From assembly GCF_003008555.2 (NCBI RefSeq), contig NZ_CP027665.1, positions 1,116,001-1,180,000 of the forward strand: a stretch of DNA of 64,000 bases, in the 5' to 3' direction. The notes under the pieces were generated by a model. The model was given only the letters and a program-made list of their open reading frames with translations, was not told where the DNA came from and did not search any database. A program made the position numbers and the translations under genes. Shown piece by piece: positions 17,506 to 26,798 of this stretch. The stretch's first letter is position 1; every line of letters starts with the position of its first letter. This DNA comes from Pukyongiella litopenaei. Lineage in GTDB: Bacteria > Pseudomonadota > Alphaproteobacteria > Rhodobacterales > Rhodobacteraceae.

Positions 17506-18912
17506 ATGGAATGGGACGATTTCGCCGCCTGGGGGCGCCGCGCCGCCGACTGGGCACAGGAGTATCGCCGCACCGTGGGCGATCTGCCGGTGCGGGCGCG
17601 GACACGGCCCGGCGAGGTGCTGGATGCCCTGCCCGAAACGCCGCCCGAGAGCCCCGAGGACATGGAGACGGTGTTTGCCGATTTCGAGCGCATCGTGATG
17701 CCGGGGATCACCCATTGGCAGCATCCGCGCTTCTTTGCCTATTTCAACTCCAACGCCGCCGCGCCGGCGGTGCTGGCCGAGTTCCTGGTCGCCGCCATCG
17801 CCCCGCAATGCATGTTGTGGCAGACCTCGCCGGCCGCAACCGAGATGGAAACCCGGATGATGGACTGGCTGCGCCAGGCCATCGGCCTGCCGGACGGGTT
17901 CGCCGGGGTGATCCAGGACAGCGCGTCCTCGGCCACGCTGGCGGCGGTGCTGACCATGCGCGAACGGGCGCTGGACTGGTCCGGCAACAGCGCAGGCCTG
18001 GCCGGGCAGATCCCGCTGCGCGTCTATGCGTCCCGCGAGGTTCATACATCGATCGACCGGGCGGTCTGGGTGGCGGGTATCGGCGACGCGAACCTGGTGC
18101 GCATAGCCAGCCGGGGCGACCGGCGCGGCATCGACCCGCTGGCACTGGAAGAGGCGATCATCGCCGACAAGGCCGCCGGGCTGCAACCGGCCGGCGTGAT
18201 CCTCTGCGTGGGCGGCACGAGCACCGGCGCCACCGATCCCGTGGCGGACTGCATCGCGGTGGCCCGGCGGCACGGGCTCTATACCCATGTGGATGCCGCC
18301 TGGGCCGGTTCGGCGATGATCTGCCCCGAGTTCCGGCCGATATGGGCCGGGGTCGAGCAGGCGGATTCGCTGGTGTTCAACCCGCATAAATGGCTGGGCG
18401 TGCCGTTCGACTGCGCAGCGCATTACCTGCGCGACCCGGACGCGCTGGTGCGCACGCTGGCGATCAGCCCGGAATACCTGAAGACCCAAGGCAGGGACGG
18501 GATCGTGAACTATTCCGAATGGTCGGTGCCACTGGGCCGCCGGTTCCGGGCGCTCAAGCTGTGGTTCCTGATCCGGGCCTTCGGGCTGGAGGGGCTGCGC
18601 GCGCGTATCCGCAACCATGTCGCCTGGGCGCGCGGGCTGCATGACCGGCTGGCGGCGGAACCCGATTTCGAGATCGTCACCCCGCCGATGTGGTCGCTGT
18701 TCACCTTTCGCCACGTCCCGCCCGGCGCCGCCGATCCCGACGCGCTGAACCTGGCGCTGGTCGAGGCGATCAACGATGACGGGCGGATCTACCTGACGCA
18801 GACGCGGGTCGACGGCGCCGTGGCGATCCGGCTGCAGGTCGGCGCGTTCGATGCCACCCGATCCGATGTCGATACCGCCTTTGACACCATCACCGAACTG
18901 GCGCGGCGCTGA
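17506..18912 (+). CDS. Group II PLP-dependent aromatic-L-amino-acid decarboxylase
   Basis: 468-residue decarboxylase with the PLP lysine in FNPHKWLGVPFDC and the aspartate of HVDAAWAGSAMICPEFR. Upstream segments WQHPRFFAYFNSNAA and MLWQTSPAATEMETRMMDWL match the aromatic-L-amino-acid (tyrosine/tryptophan/DOPA) decarboxylase group. The product would be an aromatic amine. GGAGGA sits 6-7 bases before the ATG. It is divergent from the HpaR-like regulator, which suits control by an aromatic metabolite. Exact substrate is not readable from sequence. Confidence 0.88.
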   Translation: MEWDDFAAWGRRAADWAQEYRRTVGDLPVRARTRPGEVLDALPETPPESPEDMETVFADFERIVMPGITHWQHPRFFAYFNSNAAAPAVLAEFLVAAIAPQCMLWQTSPAATEMETRMMDWLRQAIGLPDGFAGVIQDSASSATLAAVLTMRERALDWSGNSAGLAGQIPLRVYASREVHTSIDRAVWVAGIGDANLVRIASRGDRRGIDPLALEEAIIADKAAGLQPAGVILCVGGTSTGATDPVADCIAVARRHGLYTHVDAAWAGSAMICPEFRPIWAGVEQADSLVFNPHKWLGVPFDCAAHYLRDPDALVRTLAISPEYLKTQGRDGIVNYSEWSVPLGRRFRALKLWFLIRAFGLEGLRARIRNHVAWARGLHDRLAAEPDFEIVTPPMWSLFTFRHVPPGAADPDALNLALVEAINDDGRIYLTQTRVDGAVAIRLQVGAFDATRSDVDTAFDTITELARR

Positions 18913-18958
18913 CGCAGGGCCGCAACCCTGGGGCGCGAAACCGGGCCGCCGGGGTGGA

Positions 18959-20107
18959 TCAGCCGCGCTTCAGCGCCGCCGCGGCGGCGGTGTATCCACC
19001 GGCGGCGCCGTCGATGAAATGGACATGATCGTCGCGCAGGGGCGAAGGCACGATGCAGGTCATCATCGCGGCATCCTGTTCGCACATCCCGTAGCGGGCG
19101 ACACCGTCAGCCCGCGCCCGGTCCAGCAGGTCGCGCAGCGCCGACACCGTCGCGCGATCGCTGTCGAGCGTCATCTTCAACCCGTCATCGAACTTGCGGT
19201 AATCGGCATTGGCACCGGTCATCGCCGCATAATGGCGCGGGTCGAACCGGCCCAGCCGGATGCCCGAGCGGAACAGGAACCAGGCGGGCAGCGTGCGCCC
19301 CAGCAGCGACAGGCGGCGGCGCATCAGCGACCGGCCCGCGCGCGAGGCATGGGCCTCGAGCCGGTTGCCCGGGTTGGGCCAGCGGTTGCGCGGACCCTGC
19401 GCCGGCACCGGGTGTCCGCCCCGGTCGAGCCGGTCCGCGATGCCCAGGATCCGCGCGGCCAGCCGCGCGAACGCGGGCCCGGCACGCCCCTCGGGCAAGA
19501 CCACCAGCGACAGGATGGTTCCGTTGCGGGCGGCCATGTCGGACCAGCGGCAGGACAGCCCGGTCAGGTCGGGGACAGTGCCGGGCGCGGCCTCGGGCAG
19601 CGCATAAAGACCCTGTTTCATCTGGCCCTCGGCCCAGCTGAGCCCGCCGCCGGAAAACATGGCATACTCCGCCCCCGGCGATACCCGGTACCGCGCCACG
19701 GCCACGTCATGCCCGGCGGCGCGTATGTCGCGGACGGGAACCAGCGCCACCCGCAGGGTCAGCGAAAATTCCTCGCGCGCCCAGCAGCGCACCGCCGCCA
19801 GCGCCCGGCCCGCCCTCGCAATCTGCCCCGGCGCGCAGGCGAACCCCGCCCCGTCACCGCCGAACACAAACGGAAAGATACGCTCGCGCATCCCGTTGAT
19901 CTGCGCGGAGATCACCGCGCCGCCGACCATGTTCACGGTCTTGTAGCGGCCATCGGCCACCGCGCCGGTCGAGTTCTCCACATCCGCGACCCCCAGGTGC
20001 CAGTCATCCGGCAACGGGGCATAGGCGCCGGGATCGGCCAGCACCGCGAAGCGATCCTGCAATGGCAGGTTCTCGTAGAAACCGGATGTGTCGGGCGCGG
20101 CGTCCAT
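18959..20107 (-). CDS. DUF3095 family protein
   Basis: 382-residue protein starting MDAAPDTSGFYENLPLQDRFAVLADP, typical of the DUF3095 family. The frame extends upstream to 20227, but that part is arginine-rich and overlaps the neighbouring MFS start, so the ATG at 20107 is preferred. Recognisable segments are LGVADVENSTGAVADGRYK and FPFVFGGDGAGFA, which resemble parts of a nucleotide-cyclase-like fold; this likeness is an inference. No signal peptide or membrane segments are seen. Function is unknown. Confidence 0.75.
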   Translation of the reverse strand: MDAAPDTSGFYENLPLQDRFAVLADPGAYAPLPDDWHLGVADVENSTGAVADGRYKTVNMVGGAVISAQINGMRERIFPFVFGGDGAGFACAPGQIARAGRALAAVRCWAREEFSLTLRVALVPVRDIRAAGHDVAVARYRVSPGAEYAMFSGGGLSWAEGQMKQGLYALPEAAPGTVPDLTGLSCRWSDMAARNGTILSLVVLPEGRAGPAFARLAARILGIADRLDRGGHPVPAQGPRNRWPNPGNRLEAHASRAGRSLMRRRLSLLGRTLPAWFLFRSGIRLGRFDPRHYAAMTGANADYRKFDDGLKMTLDSDRATVSALRDLLDRARADGVARYGMCEQDAAMMTCIVPSPLRDDHVHFIDGAAGGYTAAAAALKRG

Positions 20108-20207
20108 GCCGCATCCTAGCACCGGGATCGGCGCAGGACGATGCCGGGCCTTGCGCGACCGGCAGTCCCGTGCCACGCAGGCGGGACGCTGACGATCGGA
20201 GACCCTC

Positions 20208-21386
20208 ATGCAGGCCGGACTGGTCACGCTATGTCTGGCCTATGTGCTGAGCCAGTTCTTTCGCGCCTTTCTCGCGGTTCTGTCGCCGGTGCTGGAACGC
20301 GACATCGGTGCCGGGCCCGAACAGCTTGCCACGGCGTCGGGGCTGTGGTTCCTGTCATTCGCGCTGATGCAGCTGCCCGTGGGCTGGGCGTTGGACCGGA
20401 TCGGGCCCCGGCGCACCGCTGCTTTATTGCTGCTGCTGGGCGGCGCGGGCGGCGCGGGGCTGTTTTCGCTGGCCACCGCCCCCGCCCATGTCAGCCTCGC
20501 GATGCTGCTGATCGGGGTCGGTTGCGCGCCGGTGCTGATGGCCTCGTATTTCATCTTTGCCCATGAATATCCGCCGGCGCGGTTCGCCACGCTGGCGGCG
20601 CTGATGCTGGGCGTGGGATCGGCGGGCAACCTGGTCGCGTCCTACCCGACCGCCCTGGCCGCGGAATGGATCGGCTGGCGCGCGACGCTGGCCGGGCTGG
20701 CGGTGGTCTCGGCGGTGGTGGCGGGTGGCATCCTCGTCACCGTGCGCGATCCGGCACCCGACCATCCGGACCAACGGGGGTCTGTCATCGACCTGCTGAA
20801 ACTGCCGGTGATGTGGGCGATCCTGCCGCTGATGCTCGTCAGCTACGCGCCCGCGGCGGCCCTGCGCGGGCTCTGGGCCGGCCCCTACCTGACCGACGTG
20901 TTCGGGCTGGGGGTCGAACGGATCGGGCAGGCGACGCTGGTGGTGGGTCTGGCCATGATCGCGGGCACGCTGTGCTACGGACCTCTCGACCGGCTGCTGG
21001 GCACCCGGAAATGGGTGGTGTTCACCGGCAACCTGGTCTGCGCGGCGGCGCTGGCGGCGCTGGTGGTGTGGATCGACATATCGGTGTTCACCTCGGTGGC
21101 GCTGTTTGCGCTGATCGGGTTCTTCGGCGCGTCCTTTCCGATGATGATCGCCCATGGCCGCGCGTTCTTTCCACCGCATCTCGTCGGGCGCGGGGTCACG
21201 CTGATGAACCTGTTCGGGATCGGCGGGGTCGGCGTGATGCAGTTTGCATCCGGGCGCATCCACGAACAGATATCGTCGGCCGGGGTGGCGGCGGCCGCGC
21301 CCTACCAGGCGATCTTTGCGTTTTTCGGCGCTGCGCTGCTGGCCGGTGTCCTGGTCTATCTGCTGAGCCGCGACAGCATCGACTGA
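20208..21386 (+). CDS. MFS transporter
   Basis: 392-residue major facilitator protein with about 12 hydrophobic segments. The loop 2-3 motif is seen as LPVGWALDRIGPRRT. GGAG lies 7 bases before the ATG. It resembles the nitrate/nitrite and cyanate-type and general MFS groups only broadly; substrate is unknown. It is divergent from the DUF3095 gene and lies 80 bases upstream of asd, which has its own ribosome site. Confidence 0.85.
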   Translation: MQAGLVTLCLAYVLSQFFRAFLAVLSPVLERDIGAGPEQLATASGLWFLSFALMQLPVGWALDRIGPRRTAALLLLLGGAGGAGLFSLATAPAHVSLAMLLIGVGCAPVLMASYFIFAHEYPPARFATLAALMLGVGSAGNLVASYPTALAAEWIGWRATLAGLAVVSAVVAGGILVTVRDPAPDHPDQRGSVIDLLKLPVMWAILPLMLVSYAPAAALRGLWAGPYLTDVFGLGVERIGQATLVVGLAMIAGTLCYGPLDRLLGTRKWVVFTGNLVCAAALAALVVWIDISVFTSVALFALIGFFGASFPMMIAHGRAFFPPHLVGRGVTLMNLFGIGGVGVMQFASGRIHEQISSAGVAAAAPYQAIFAFFGAALLAGVLVYLLSRDSID

Positions 21387-21466
21387 CACCCCTTTTCCCC
21401 ACCCGGCTTTGCCTGTATGCAACCGCCGCCGGCCAACAGGCCAGCCACGCATCTGGAGAAAACAAC

Positions 21467-22489
21467 ATGGGTTATCGCGTCGTCGTCGTCGGCGCCACGG
21501 GCAACGTGGGCCGCGAAATGCTGAACATCCTGGCCGAGCGCCAGTTTCCGGTCGAAGAGCTTGCCGTGCTGGCATCCCGGAAATCGCTGGGGACCGAGGT
21601 GAGCTTTGGCGACAAGACCCTGACCACCCAGGACCTGGACCAGTTCGATTTCACCGGCTGGGACATGGCGCTGTTCGCGGTCGGCTCGGAGGCCACCAGG
21701 ACCTATGCGCCCCGGGCCGCGGCGGCCGGCTGCGTCGTGATCGACAATTCGTCGCTCTACCGCTACGACCCGGACGTGCCGCTGATCGTGCCCGAGGTGA
21801 ATCCGCAGGCGGTGCATGGCTATACGAAGAAGAACATCATCGCCAACCCGAACTGTTCGACCGCACAGATGGTGGTGGCGCTCAAGCCGCTGCACGACCG
21901 GGCGACGATCCGGCGGGTGGTGGTGTCCACCTACCAGTCCGTATCCGGCGCCGGCAAGGACGGCATGGACGAACTGTGGGATCAGACCAAGGCGGTCTAC
22001 AACCCCACGTCGGACGTGCCGCCGAAGAAGTTCCAGAAGCAGATCGCCTTCAACGTCATCCCGCATATCGACGTGTTCATGGAAGACGGCAGCACCAAGG
22101 AAGAATGGAAGATGGTTGCCGAGACCAAGAAGATCGTGGACCCCGCGATCAAGGTCACGGCAACCTGCGTGCGCGTGCCGGTGTTCGTCGGCCACTCCGA
22201 AGCGGTGAATATCGAGTTCGAGGAATTCCTGGACGAGGACGAGGCGCGCGACATCCTGCGCGAGGCACCGGGCGTGATGGTGATCGACAAGCGCGAGGCC
22301 GGCGGCTATGTCACCCCGGTCGAGTGCGTGGGCGACTATGCCACCTTCATCAGCCGGATCAGGCAGGACGGGACGATCGAGAACGGGCTGAACCTGTGGT
22401 GTGTCTCGGACAACCTGCGCAAGGGCGCCGCGCTGAACGCCGTTCAGATTGCCGAACTGCTGGGCCGTGAGGTCCTGAAGAAGGGCTAG
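21467..22489 (+). CDS. asd: Aspartate-semialdehyde dehydrogenase
   Basis: Reduces beta-aspartyl phosphate to aspartate semialdehyde, the branch point to lysine/diaminopimelate, threonine and methionine. 340 residues. The NADP-binding start is VVVGATGNVGREML, the catalytic cysteine is in ANPNCSTAQM, and the substrate histidine region is VFVGHSEAVNIEF. The ATG at 21467 follows TCTGGAGAA; the frame is open far upstream but those residues are not conserved. Its TAG stop lies inside the CTAG shared with the convergent minus-strand gene. Confidence 0.96.
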   Translation: MGYRVVVVGATGNVGREMLNILAERQFPVEELAVLASRKSLGTEVSFGDKTLTTQDLDQFDFTGWDMALFAVGSEATRTYAPRAAAAGCVVIDNSSLYRYDPDVPLIVPEVNPQAVHGYTKKNIIANPNCSTAQMVVALKPLHDRATIRRVVVSTYQSVSGAGKDGMDELWDQTKAVYNPTSDVPPKKFQKQIAFNVIPHIDVFMEDGSTKEEWKMVAETKKIVDPAIKVTATCVRVPVFVGHSEAVNIEFEEFLDEDEARDILREAPGVMVIDKREAGGYVTPVECVGDYATFISRIRQDGTIENGLNLWCVSDNLRKGAALNAVQIAELLGREVLKKG

Positions 22490-22956
22490 AACTCGATCTC
22501 GTCGATCACCCTGGTGTCCCACGCCGGGGTGGTTGACACATAGTGATCCCGCCGCCCCAGCTTGTCGCCCGGAAAGGGCGCGCGGAAGTTCTGTGCCAGG
22601 CGGTTCAGGCTGAAGCCGATATCCGACGCCTTGCACAGCCGCGCGCCGGTTGGCGCGGCAAAGACGGCGAGCCCGCCTCCCGCTTCGCGCAGGACTACCC
22701 CCTTGTTCCGCAGTCGGTCGATCAGGTCGAACCAGTCGCGCGCATAGGCGAAATCCTCGGCCAGCCGCGCCCGGAGCACGGCAATCAGCCGCTCATCCGC
22801 CCTGACGGGCGACTTCGCTTTGCGATGCGCCCGGGCGAGTTCCGTCTTCAACGCATCCTTCAGCAATTGCTGGATCGTTATCTCGCGGCGATCAGCGACG
22901 TCGCGCGCCGCGCGGAGGAGCGGGTCATCGAGCGTGAGCGTGATCCTGGTATCCAT
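22486..22956 (-). CDS. Ribbon-helix-helix domain protein of unknown function
   Basis: 156-residue protein. Residues 1-40 (MDTRITLTLDDPLLRAARDV and following) look like a ribbon-helix-helix DNA-binding unit as in antitoxins and mobilization accessory proteins. The C-terminal half, with KGVVLREAGGGLAVFA and LCKASDIGFSLNRLAQNF, resembles small tail domains of relaxase-type proteins in Rhodobacterales; that likeness is from memory and unproven. No toxin gene is adjacent. Its stop overlaps the asd stop within CTAG, so the two genes are convergent by four bases. Confidence 0.65.
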   Translation of the reverse strand: MDTRITLTLDDPLLRAARDVADRREITIQQLLKDALKTELARAHRKAKSPVRADERLIAVLRARLAEDFAYARDWFDLIDRLRNKGVVLREAGGGLAVFAAPTGARLCKASDIGFSLNRLAQNFRAPFPGDKLGRRDHYVSTTPAWDTRVIDEIEF

Positions 22957-22989
22957 TCAGGCATCGTCGCCGCACATGATTAACACGTT

Positions 22990-23640
22990 CTAAATCGGCA
23001 CGAATTTCTTCTGCGCCGAATCATACCCTTCCAGCCCGCCGACACCGATATCGGTCCACAGGCCATGCAGGCTCAACCCGCCTTCGGCGACCTCGCTGGC
23101 AACGAAAGGAAATGTCATCAGGTTTTCCAGCGAGGCCAGCACCGCCTGTTTCTCCAGCTGCTGCGCCTGCCGTCCGGCATCCTCGATATCGGCCACCGTT
23201 TCGTAGCGCGGTTTCAGGATGTCCATCCAGCGCCCGACGAAACTGCCGCGTTCCTCGAGCTGCGGCGCCTTGCCCTTGCACATGTCGATGCAGCCCTGCA
23301 CCCCGCCACATTGCGAATGGCCCAGCACGATCAGATGCGCCACCTTCAGAACCGTGACCGCGTATTCCACGGCGGCGCTGGTGCCGTGGTGGTTGCCGCC
23401 CGGCTCGCAGGGGGGCACCAGGTTGGCGATATTGCGATGGATGAAGAACTCGCCCTGATCCGCCCCGAAGATCGACGTGACATGCACGCGGCTGTCGCAG
23501 CACGAGATCACCATGGCACGGGGATGCTGGCCCTCGGTGACCAGGCGACGATACCAGACCTTGTTGGCCTCGAATGTGGTCGCTTTCCAGCCGTGATAGC
23601 GCTGGACCAGATATGAGGGTAGTGGCCTGGCAAATTCCAT
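22990..23640 (-). CDS. Beta-class carbonic anhydrase
   Basis: 216-residue zinc enzyme interconverting CO2 and bicarbonate. Zinc ligands are C47 in SCCDSRVHV, H108 and C111 in GHSQCGG; the D49-R51 dyad is present. HGTSAAVEYAV and FFIHRNIANLVPP are family hallmarks. Length is normal. It probably supplies bicarbonate for carboxylases. It is 33 bases downstream of the ribbon-helix-helix gene on the same strand but there is no clear functional link. Confidence 0.94.
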   Translation of the reverse strand: MEFARPLPSYLVQRYHGWKATTFEANKVWYRRLVTEGQHPRAMVISCCDSRVHVTSIFGADQGEFFIHRNIANLVPPCEPGGNHHGTSAAVEYAVTVLKVAHLIVLGHSQCGGVQGCIDMCKGKAPQLEERGSFVGRWMDILKPRYETVADIEDAGRQAQQLEKQAVLASLENLMTFPFVASEVAEGGLSLHGLWTDIGVGGLEGYDSAQKKFVPI

Positions 23641-23794
23641 CGTCCTGTTGCTCCGTCCGCTGGTCGGTTTGCCCGGACCTACCCTGAAGTCGCATCAAAT
23701 TCGAGCGTTATCGACATCCCCGATCAACCTTTTGCAAACCTGTAGCGCGCATCCTGCCCGGGATGTGGGGGCATCGGGTTTGGGTGAGGTTCTC

Positions 23795-24175
23795 TTGGCT
23801 GACATATTAACGCTTGCACCGGACGAACCGGTGCGGCTGGACCGCGACCGGCTGTCGGGGCTCTATCTGGATCTCGGCAGAACCGCCGCCGAAGACGTGA
23901 TCTGCCGCGCGGTCGAGGAACTCGCGGCGCGGCTTGGCCAGTGCGAATCGCATTGGCGCGGTGCCGACTGGCCGGCGCTGGGCAAATGCGCGCGCTCGCT
24001 GGTGGCCATATCGGACCAGCTGGGCATGGCGCTGCTGGCGCGGGTGGCGGGCGATCTGGCAACGGCCGCCACGGCGGAGGACGGCCCCGCGGCGGATGCG
24101 GTGCTGTTCCGGCTGGTTCGGGTGGGCGACCGGTCGCTGACCGCGGTGTGGGATCTGCGGGATCTGTCCGTCTGA
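23795..24175 (+). CDS. Small protein of unknown function, TTG start
   Basis: 126-residue protein if it starts at TTG 23795, which follows GGGTGAGG at 6 bases; the open frame continues to 23648 but those residues look non-coding. It begins with ADILTLAPDEPVRLDRDRLS. Mostly helical by composition, with two cysteines (ICRAVEEL and GKCARSLVAIS). I recognise it only as a type of hypothetical protein found in Rhodobacteraceae next to the M17 aminopeptidase. No signal peptide or membrane segment. Confidence 0.6.
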   Translation: MADILTLAPDEPVRLDRDRLSGLYLDLGRTAAEDVICRAVEELAARLGQCESHWRGADWPALGKCARSLVAISDQLGMALLARVAGDLATAATAEDGPAADAVLFRLVRVGDRSLTAVWDLRDLSV

Positions 24176-24246
24176 TCGGCGGACAGGGGCTTGCGGGCCG
24201 TGATGTGCGGGCTAGGTTGGGCCGCACGCGACAGAAAGGATCACCC

Positions 24247-25629
24247 ATGCCGTTCACCTTTGCCGACCCGACGCCGGATGCGATCCCGCTGCATGTGCTC
24301 GAAACGGACGCGGTCGCCCCCTGGCTCGACGGGCAGCCGGATGCGGTGGGGGCGTGGGTCCGCGCCAACGGGTTTACCGGCAAGCTGGGCGAGACCCTGC
24401 TGGTTCCCGGCGGCAACGGTGCCCCGACGATGGCGCTGGCCGGATATGAAACCGCGGCCCGGCGGGCGCGCACGCGCTATGCGCTCGCCCACGCGGCCCG
24501 CAAGCTGCCCGCCGGCGTCTACGGGATCGCCTCGGGCATCGCGGCGGAGGCATTGGAAACCGAAGCCCTGGGCTGGCTGTTGTCGCTCTACCGTTTTGAC
24601 CGCTACCGCAAGAAGAAGATCACCCGGGTCCACCTGGTCGCCCCCGACGGGATCGACGTGGCCCGTGTCGAGACCATCGCCGCCTCAGAGGCGCTGATCC
24701 GCGACCTGATCAACACGCCCACCGCCGATCTCGGGCCGGACCGCCTGGCCGCGGCGGCCCGGGACCTGGCCGGGGAATTCGGTGCCGACTGCACCGTGAT
24801 CGAGGGCGACGACCTGCTGGACCGGAACTATCCGATGATCCACGCGGTGGGCCGGGCCTCGGCCACGGCGCCACGGCTGATCGACCTGCAATGGGGCAGC
24901 GCCGGCCCCAGGCTGACGCTGGTCGGCAAGGGCGTCTGTTTCGACACCGGCGGGCTGAACCTGAAACAGCGCGGCGGCATGGCGCTGATGAAAAAGGACA
25001 TGGGCGGCGCGGCGCATGTGCTGGGGCTGGCCCGCATGATCATGGCGCTGGCCCTGCCGGTGCAGTTGCGGGTGCTGATCCCGGCGGTGGAAAACTCGGT
25101 ATCCGGCAACGCGTTCCGCCCCGGCGACATCCTGACCTCGCGCAAGGGGCTGACGGTCGAGATCAACAATACCGACGCCGAGGGCCGGTTGGTGCTGGCG
25201 GATGCGCTGGCGCTGGCGGACGAGGACGAACCGGACCTGATCCTGTCGATGGCCACCCTGACCGGTGCGGCGCGGGTCGCGGTGGGATCGGATATCGCGC
25301 CGTTCTTCTGCGACGATGACGGGTTTGCGCAAATGCTGTCCGCCGCGGCGGCCCGTGTCGATGACCCGGTCTGGCGGCTGCCGTTCCACCCGGCCTACGA
25401 GGACAAGATCGAACCGGTGATCGCCGATCTGGACAACGCACCCGGCGGCGGGTTCGCCGGCGCGATCACCGCGGCGCTGTTCCTGCGCCGCTTCGTGTCC
25501 GCCGCGCCCTACGCCCATTTCGACATCTACGGCTGGCAATCGGTGTCCGCGCCGGCCCGGCCCAAGGGCGGGGTCGGCCAGGGCGTCCGCGCGCTGCTGG
25601 ACGCCCTGCCCGGGGTCCTGGACCTGTGA
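24247..25629 (+). CDS. M17 leucyl aminopeptidase family protein
   Basis: Cytosolic metallo-aminopeptidase, 460 residues. The M17 signature NNTDAEGRLVLAD and metal/catalytic segment GKGVCFDTGGLNLK with KKDMGGAAHVLG are intact. The N-terminal domain is short and divergent relative to PepA. It overlaps by four bases (GTGA) with an NlpC/P60 hydrolase, a pairing that suggests degradation of murein-derived peptides; this is an inference from context. Starts 71 bases after the small unknown protein. Confidence 0.9.
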   Translation: MPFTFADPTPDAIPLHVLETDAVAPWLDGQPDAVGAWVRANGFTGKLGETLLVPGGNGAPTMALAGYETAARRARTRYALAHAARKLPAGVYGIASGIAAEALETEALGWLLSLYRFDRYRKKKITRVHLVAPDGIDVARVETIAASEALIRDLINTPTADLGPDRLAAAARDLAGEFGADCTVIEGDDLLDRNYPMIHAVGRASATAPRLIDLQWGSAGPRLTLVGKGVCFDTGGLNLKQRGGMALMKKDMGGAAHVLGLARMIMALALPVQLRVLIPAVENSVSGNAFRPGDILTSRKGLTVEINNTDAEGRLVLADALALADEDEPDLILSMATLTGAARVAVGSDIAPFFCDDDGFAQMLSAAAARVDDPVWRLPFHPAYEDKIEPVIADLDNAPGGGFAGAITAALFLRRFVSAAPYAHFDIYGWQSVSAPARPKGGVGQGVRALLDALPGVLDL

Positions 25630-26453
25630 GCGACCGTCGCCTGACCCCGGCCAATGCCCGCGTCGCGGCGGCGCATCTGGCCGATGCCGCGCCGGGCCTG
25701 ATACCGGTTGCGGGCGACCGGCGCCAGGTCCTGCGCCCGGTCGTCAACCTCGACCGCGCCCCCGGTGGCGCGCGGGACCGGCAGCTGCTGTTCGGCGAAA
25801 CCGTGCTGGCCTACGAGGATCGCGACGGCTGGAGCTTTGTCCAGGCCGACAAGGACGGCTATGTGGGCTATGTGCCGTCCGCGGCGCTGGGGCCGGCGCG
25901 GGACGCGACCCACATGGTCTGTGCGCCTGCCACCCATGCCTATGCCGAGGCGTCGATGAAATCCCCGGACCGCATGAGCCTGAGCTTTGGCAGCCGCGTC
26001 ACCGTGACCGGCACGGAAAACCGGTTCGCGGATACCGGCGCGGGGTTCATCCCGTCGGGGCATCTGCGGGCGCTGGAGAGCGGCCCGTTCGACGACCCGG
26101 TGGCGGTTGCGGCGCTGTTTCTCGGCACGCCCTACCTCTGGGGCGGCAACAGCCGGTTCGGCATCGACTGTTCCGGGCTGGTGCAGGCGGCGCTGCTGGC
26201 CTGCGGGCGGGACTGCCCCGGCGACAGCGATCTGCAGGCGGAGGCGGTCGGCACCGCCCTGCCCCGGGGCACGCCGCCCCGGCGCGGCGATCTGCTGTTC
26301 TGGAGGGGTCATGTGGCCTGGGTCGCCGATGGCGCGACGCTGCTGCACGCCAATGCCCATCACATGGCCGTGGCCCATGAGGCGATGGACGAGGCTATCA
26401 CGCGGATCGAGGCGCAGGGCGACGGGCCGGTCACCGGCCACCGGAGACCCTGA
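25626..26453 (+). CDS. NlpC/P60 family peptidase with SH3 domains
   Basis: 275-residue cysteine peptidase related to gamma-D-glutamyl-diamino-acid endopeptidases. The N-terminal half holds SH3-like segments; the NlpC/P60 domain begins near residue 155 with TPYLWGGNSRFGIDCSGLVQ (catalytic Cys in DCSG), a histidine in GHVAWV and a third polar residue in HANAH. It has no signal peptide, like cytosolic murein-peptide recyclers such as YkfC. It starts with GTG inside the stop of the M17 gene. Its stop directly abuts the convergent DUF2794 stop (TGATCA). Confidence 0.88.
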   Translation: MSDRRLTPANARVAAAHLADAAPGLIPVAGDRRQVLRPVVNLDRAPGGARDRQLLFGETVLAYEDRDGWSFVQADKDGYVGYVPSAALGPARDATHMVCAPATHAYAEASMKSPDRMSLSFGSRVTVTGTENRFADTGAGFIPSGHLRALESGPFDDPVAVAALFLGTPYLWGGNSRFGIDCSGLVQAALLACGRDCPGDSDLQAEAVGTALPRGTPPRRGDLLFWRGHVAWVADGATLLHANAHHMAVAHEAMDEAITRIEAQGDGPVTGHRRP

Positions 26454-26798
26454 TCAGGTGACCGCCCGGATCAGCTTGCGTTCGAGCACGCGCAGCACCG
26501 TCTTCAGGTCGTGACCGCGTTTCAGGATCTGCCCGTCCATTCCGACGACCGCGTACTGGCCCTGCCGGTTGCGCAGCCTGGGGCGTTTTTCGATCCGGTA
26601 GAGCGGATGTTCGGCGGTGCGCCTGAACACCGAGAACACCGCCAGGTCGCGCAGGCAGGAAATGCCGTAGTCCCGCCATTCGCCAGCGGCAACCATGCGG
26701 CCGTAAACCGATAGGATCTGGGAAAGTTCGCGCCGGTCGAAAGCCACCTGATCCGCAACCTGTCCGGTGGGAAAGGGGCTGGGGGGCTGGATCGTCAT
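26454..26798 (-). CDS. DUF2794 family protein
   Basis: 114-residue protein of the alphaproteobacterial DUF2794 family. Characteristic stretches are FDRRELSQILSVYGRMVAAG, WRDYGISCLRDLAVFSVFRR and YRIEKRPRLRNRQGQYAVV. Soluble, basic, no signal peptide. Function is unknown. It is divergent from the paaI gene and convergent with the NlpC gene. Confidence 0.8.
   Translation of the reverse strand: MTIQPPSPFPTGQVADQVAFDRRELSQILSVYGRMVAAGEWRDYGISCLRDLAVFSVFRRTAEHPLYRIEKRPRLRNRQGQYAVVGMDGQILKRGHDLKTVLRVLERKLIRAVT

Noticed and set aside
16727-17605. N-terminal extension of the alpha/beta hydrolase frame
   Set aside because: It overlaps the MarR gene and reads as Arg/Gly-rich sequence; the signal peptide and ribosome site fix the start at 16726.
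22486-22956. Toxin-antitoxin pair
   Set aside because: Only an RHH-like protein is present; neighbours are asd and carbonic anhydrase, with no toxin gene.
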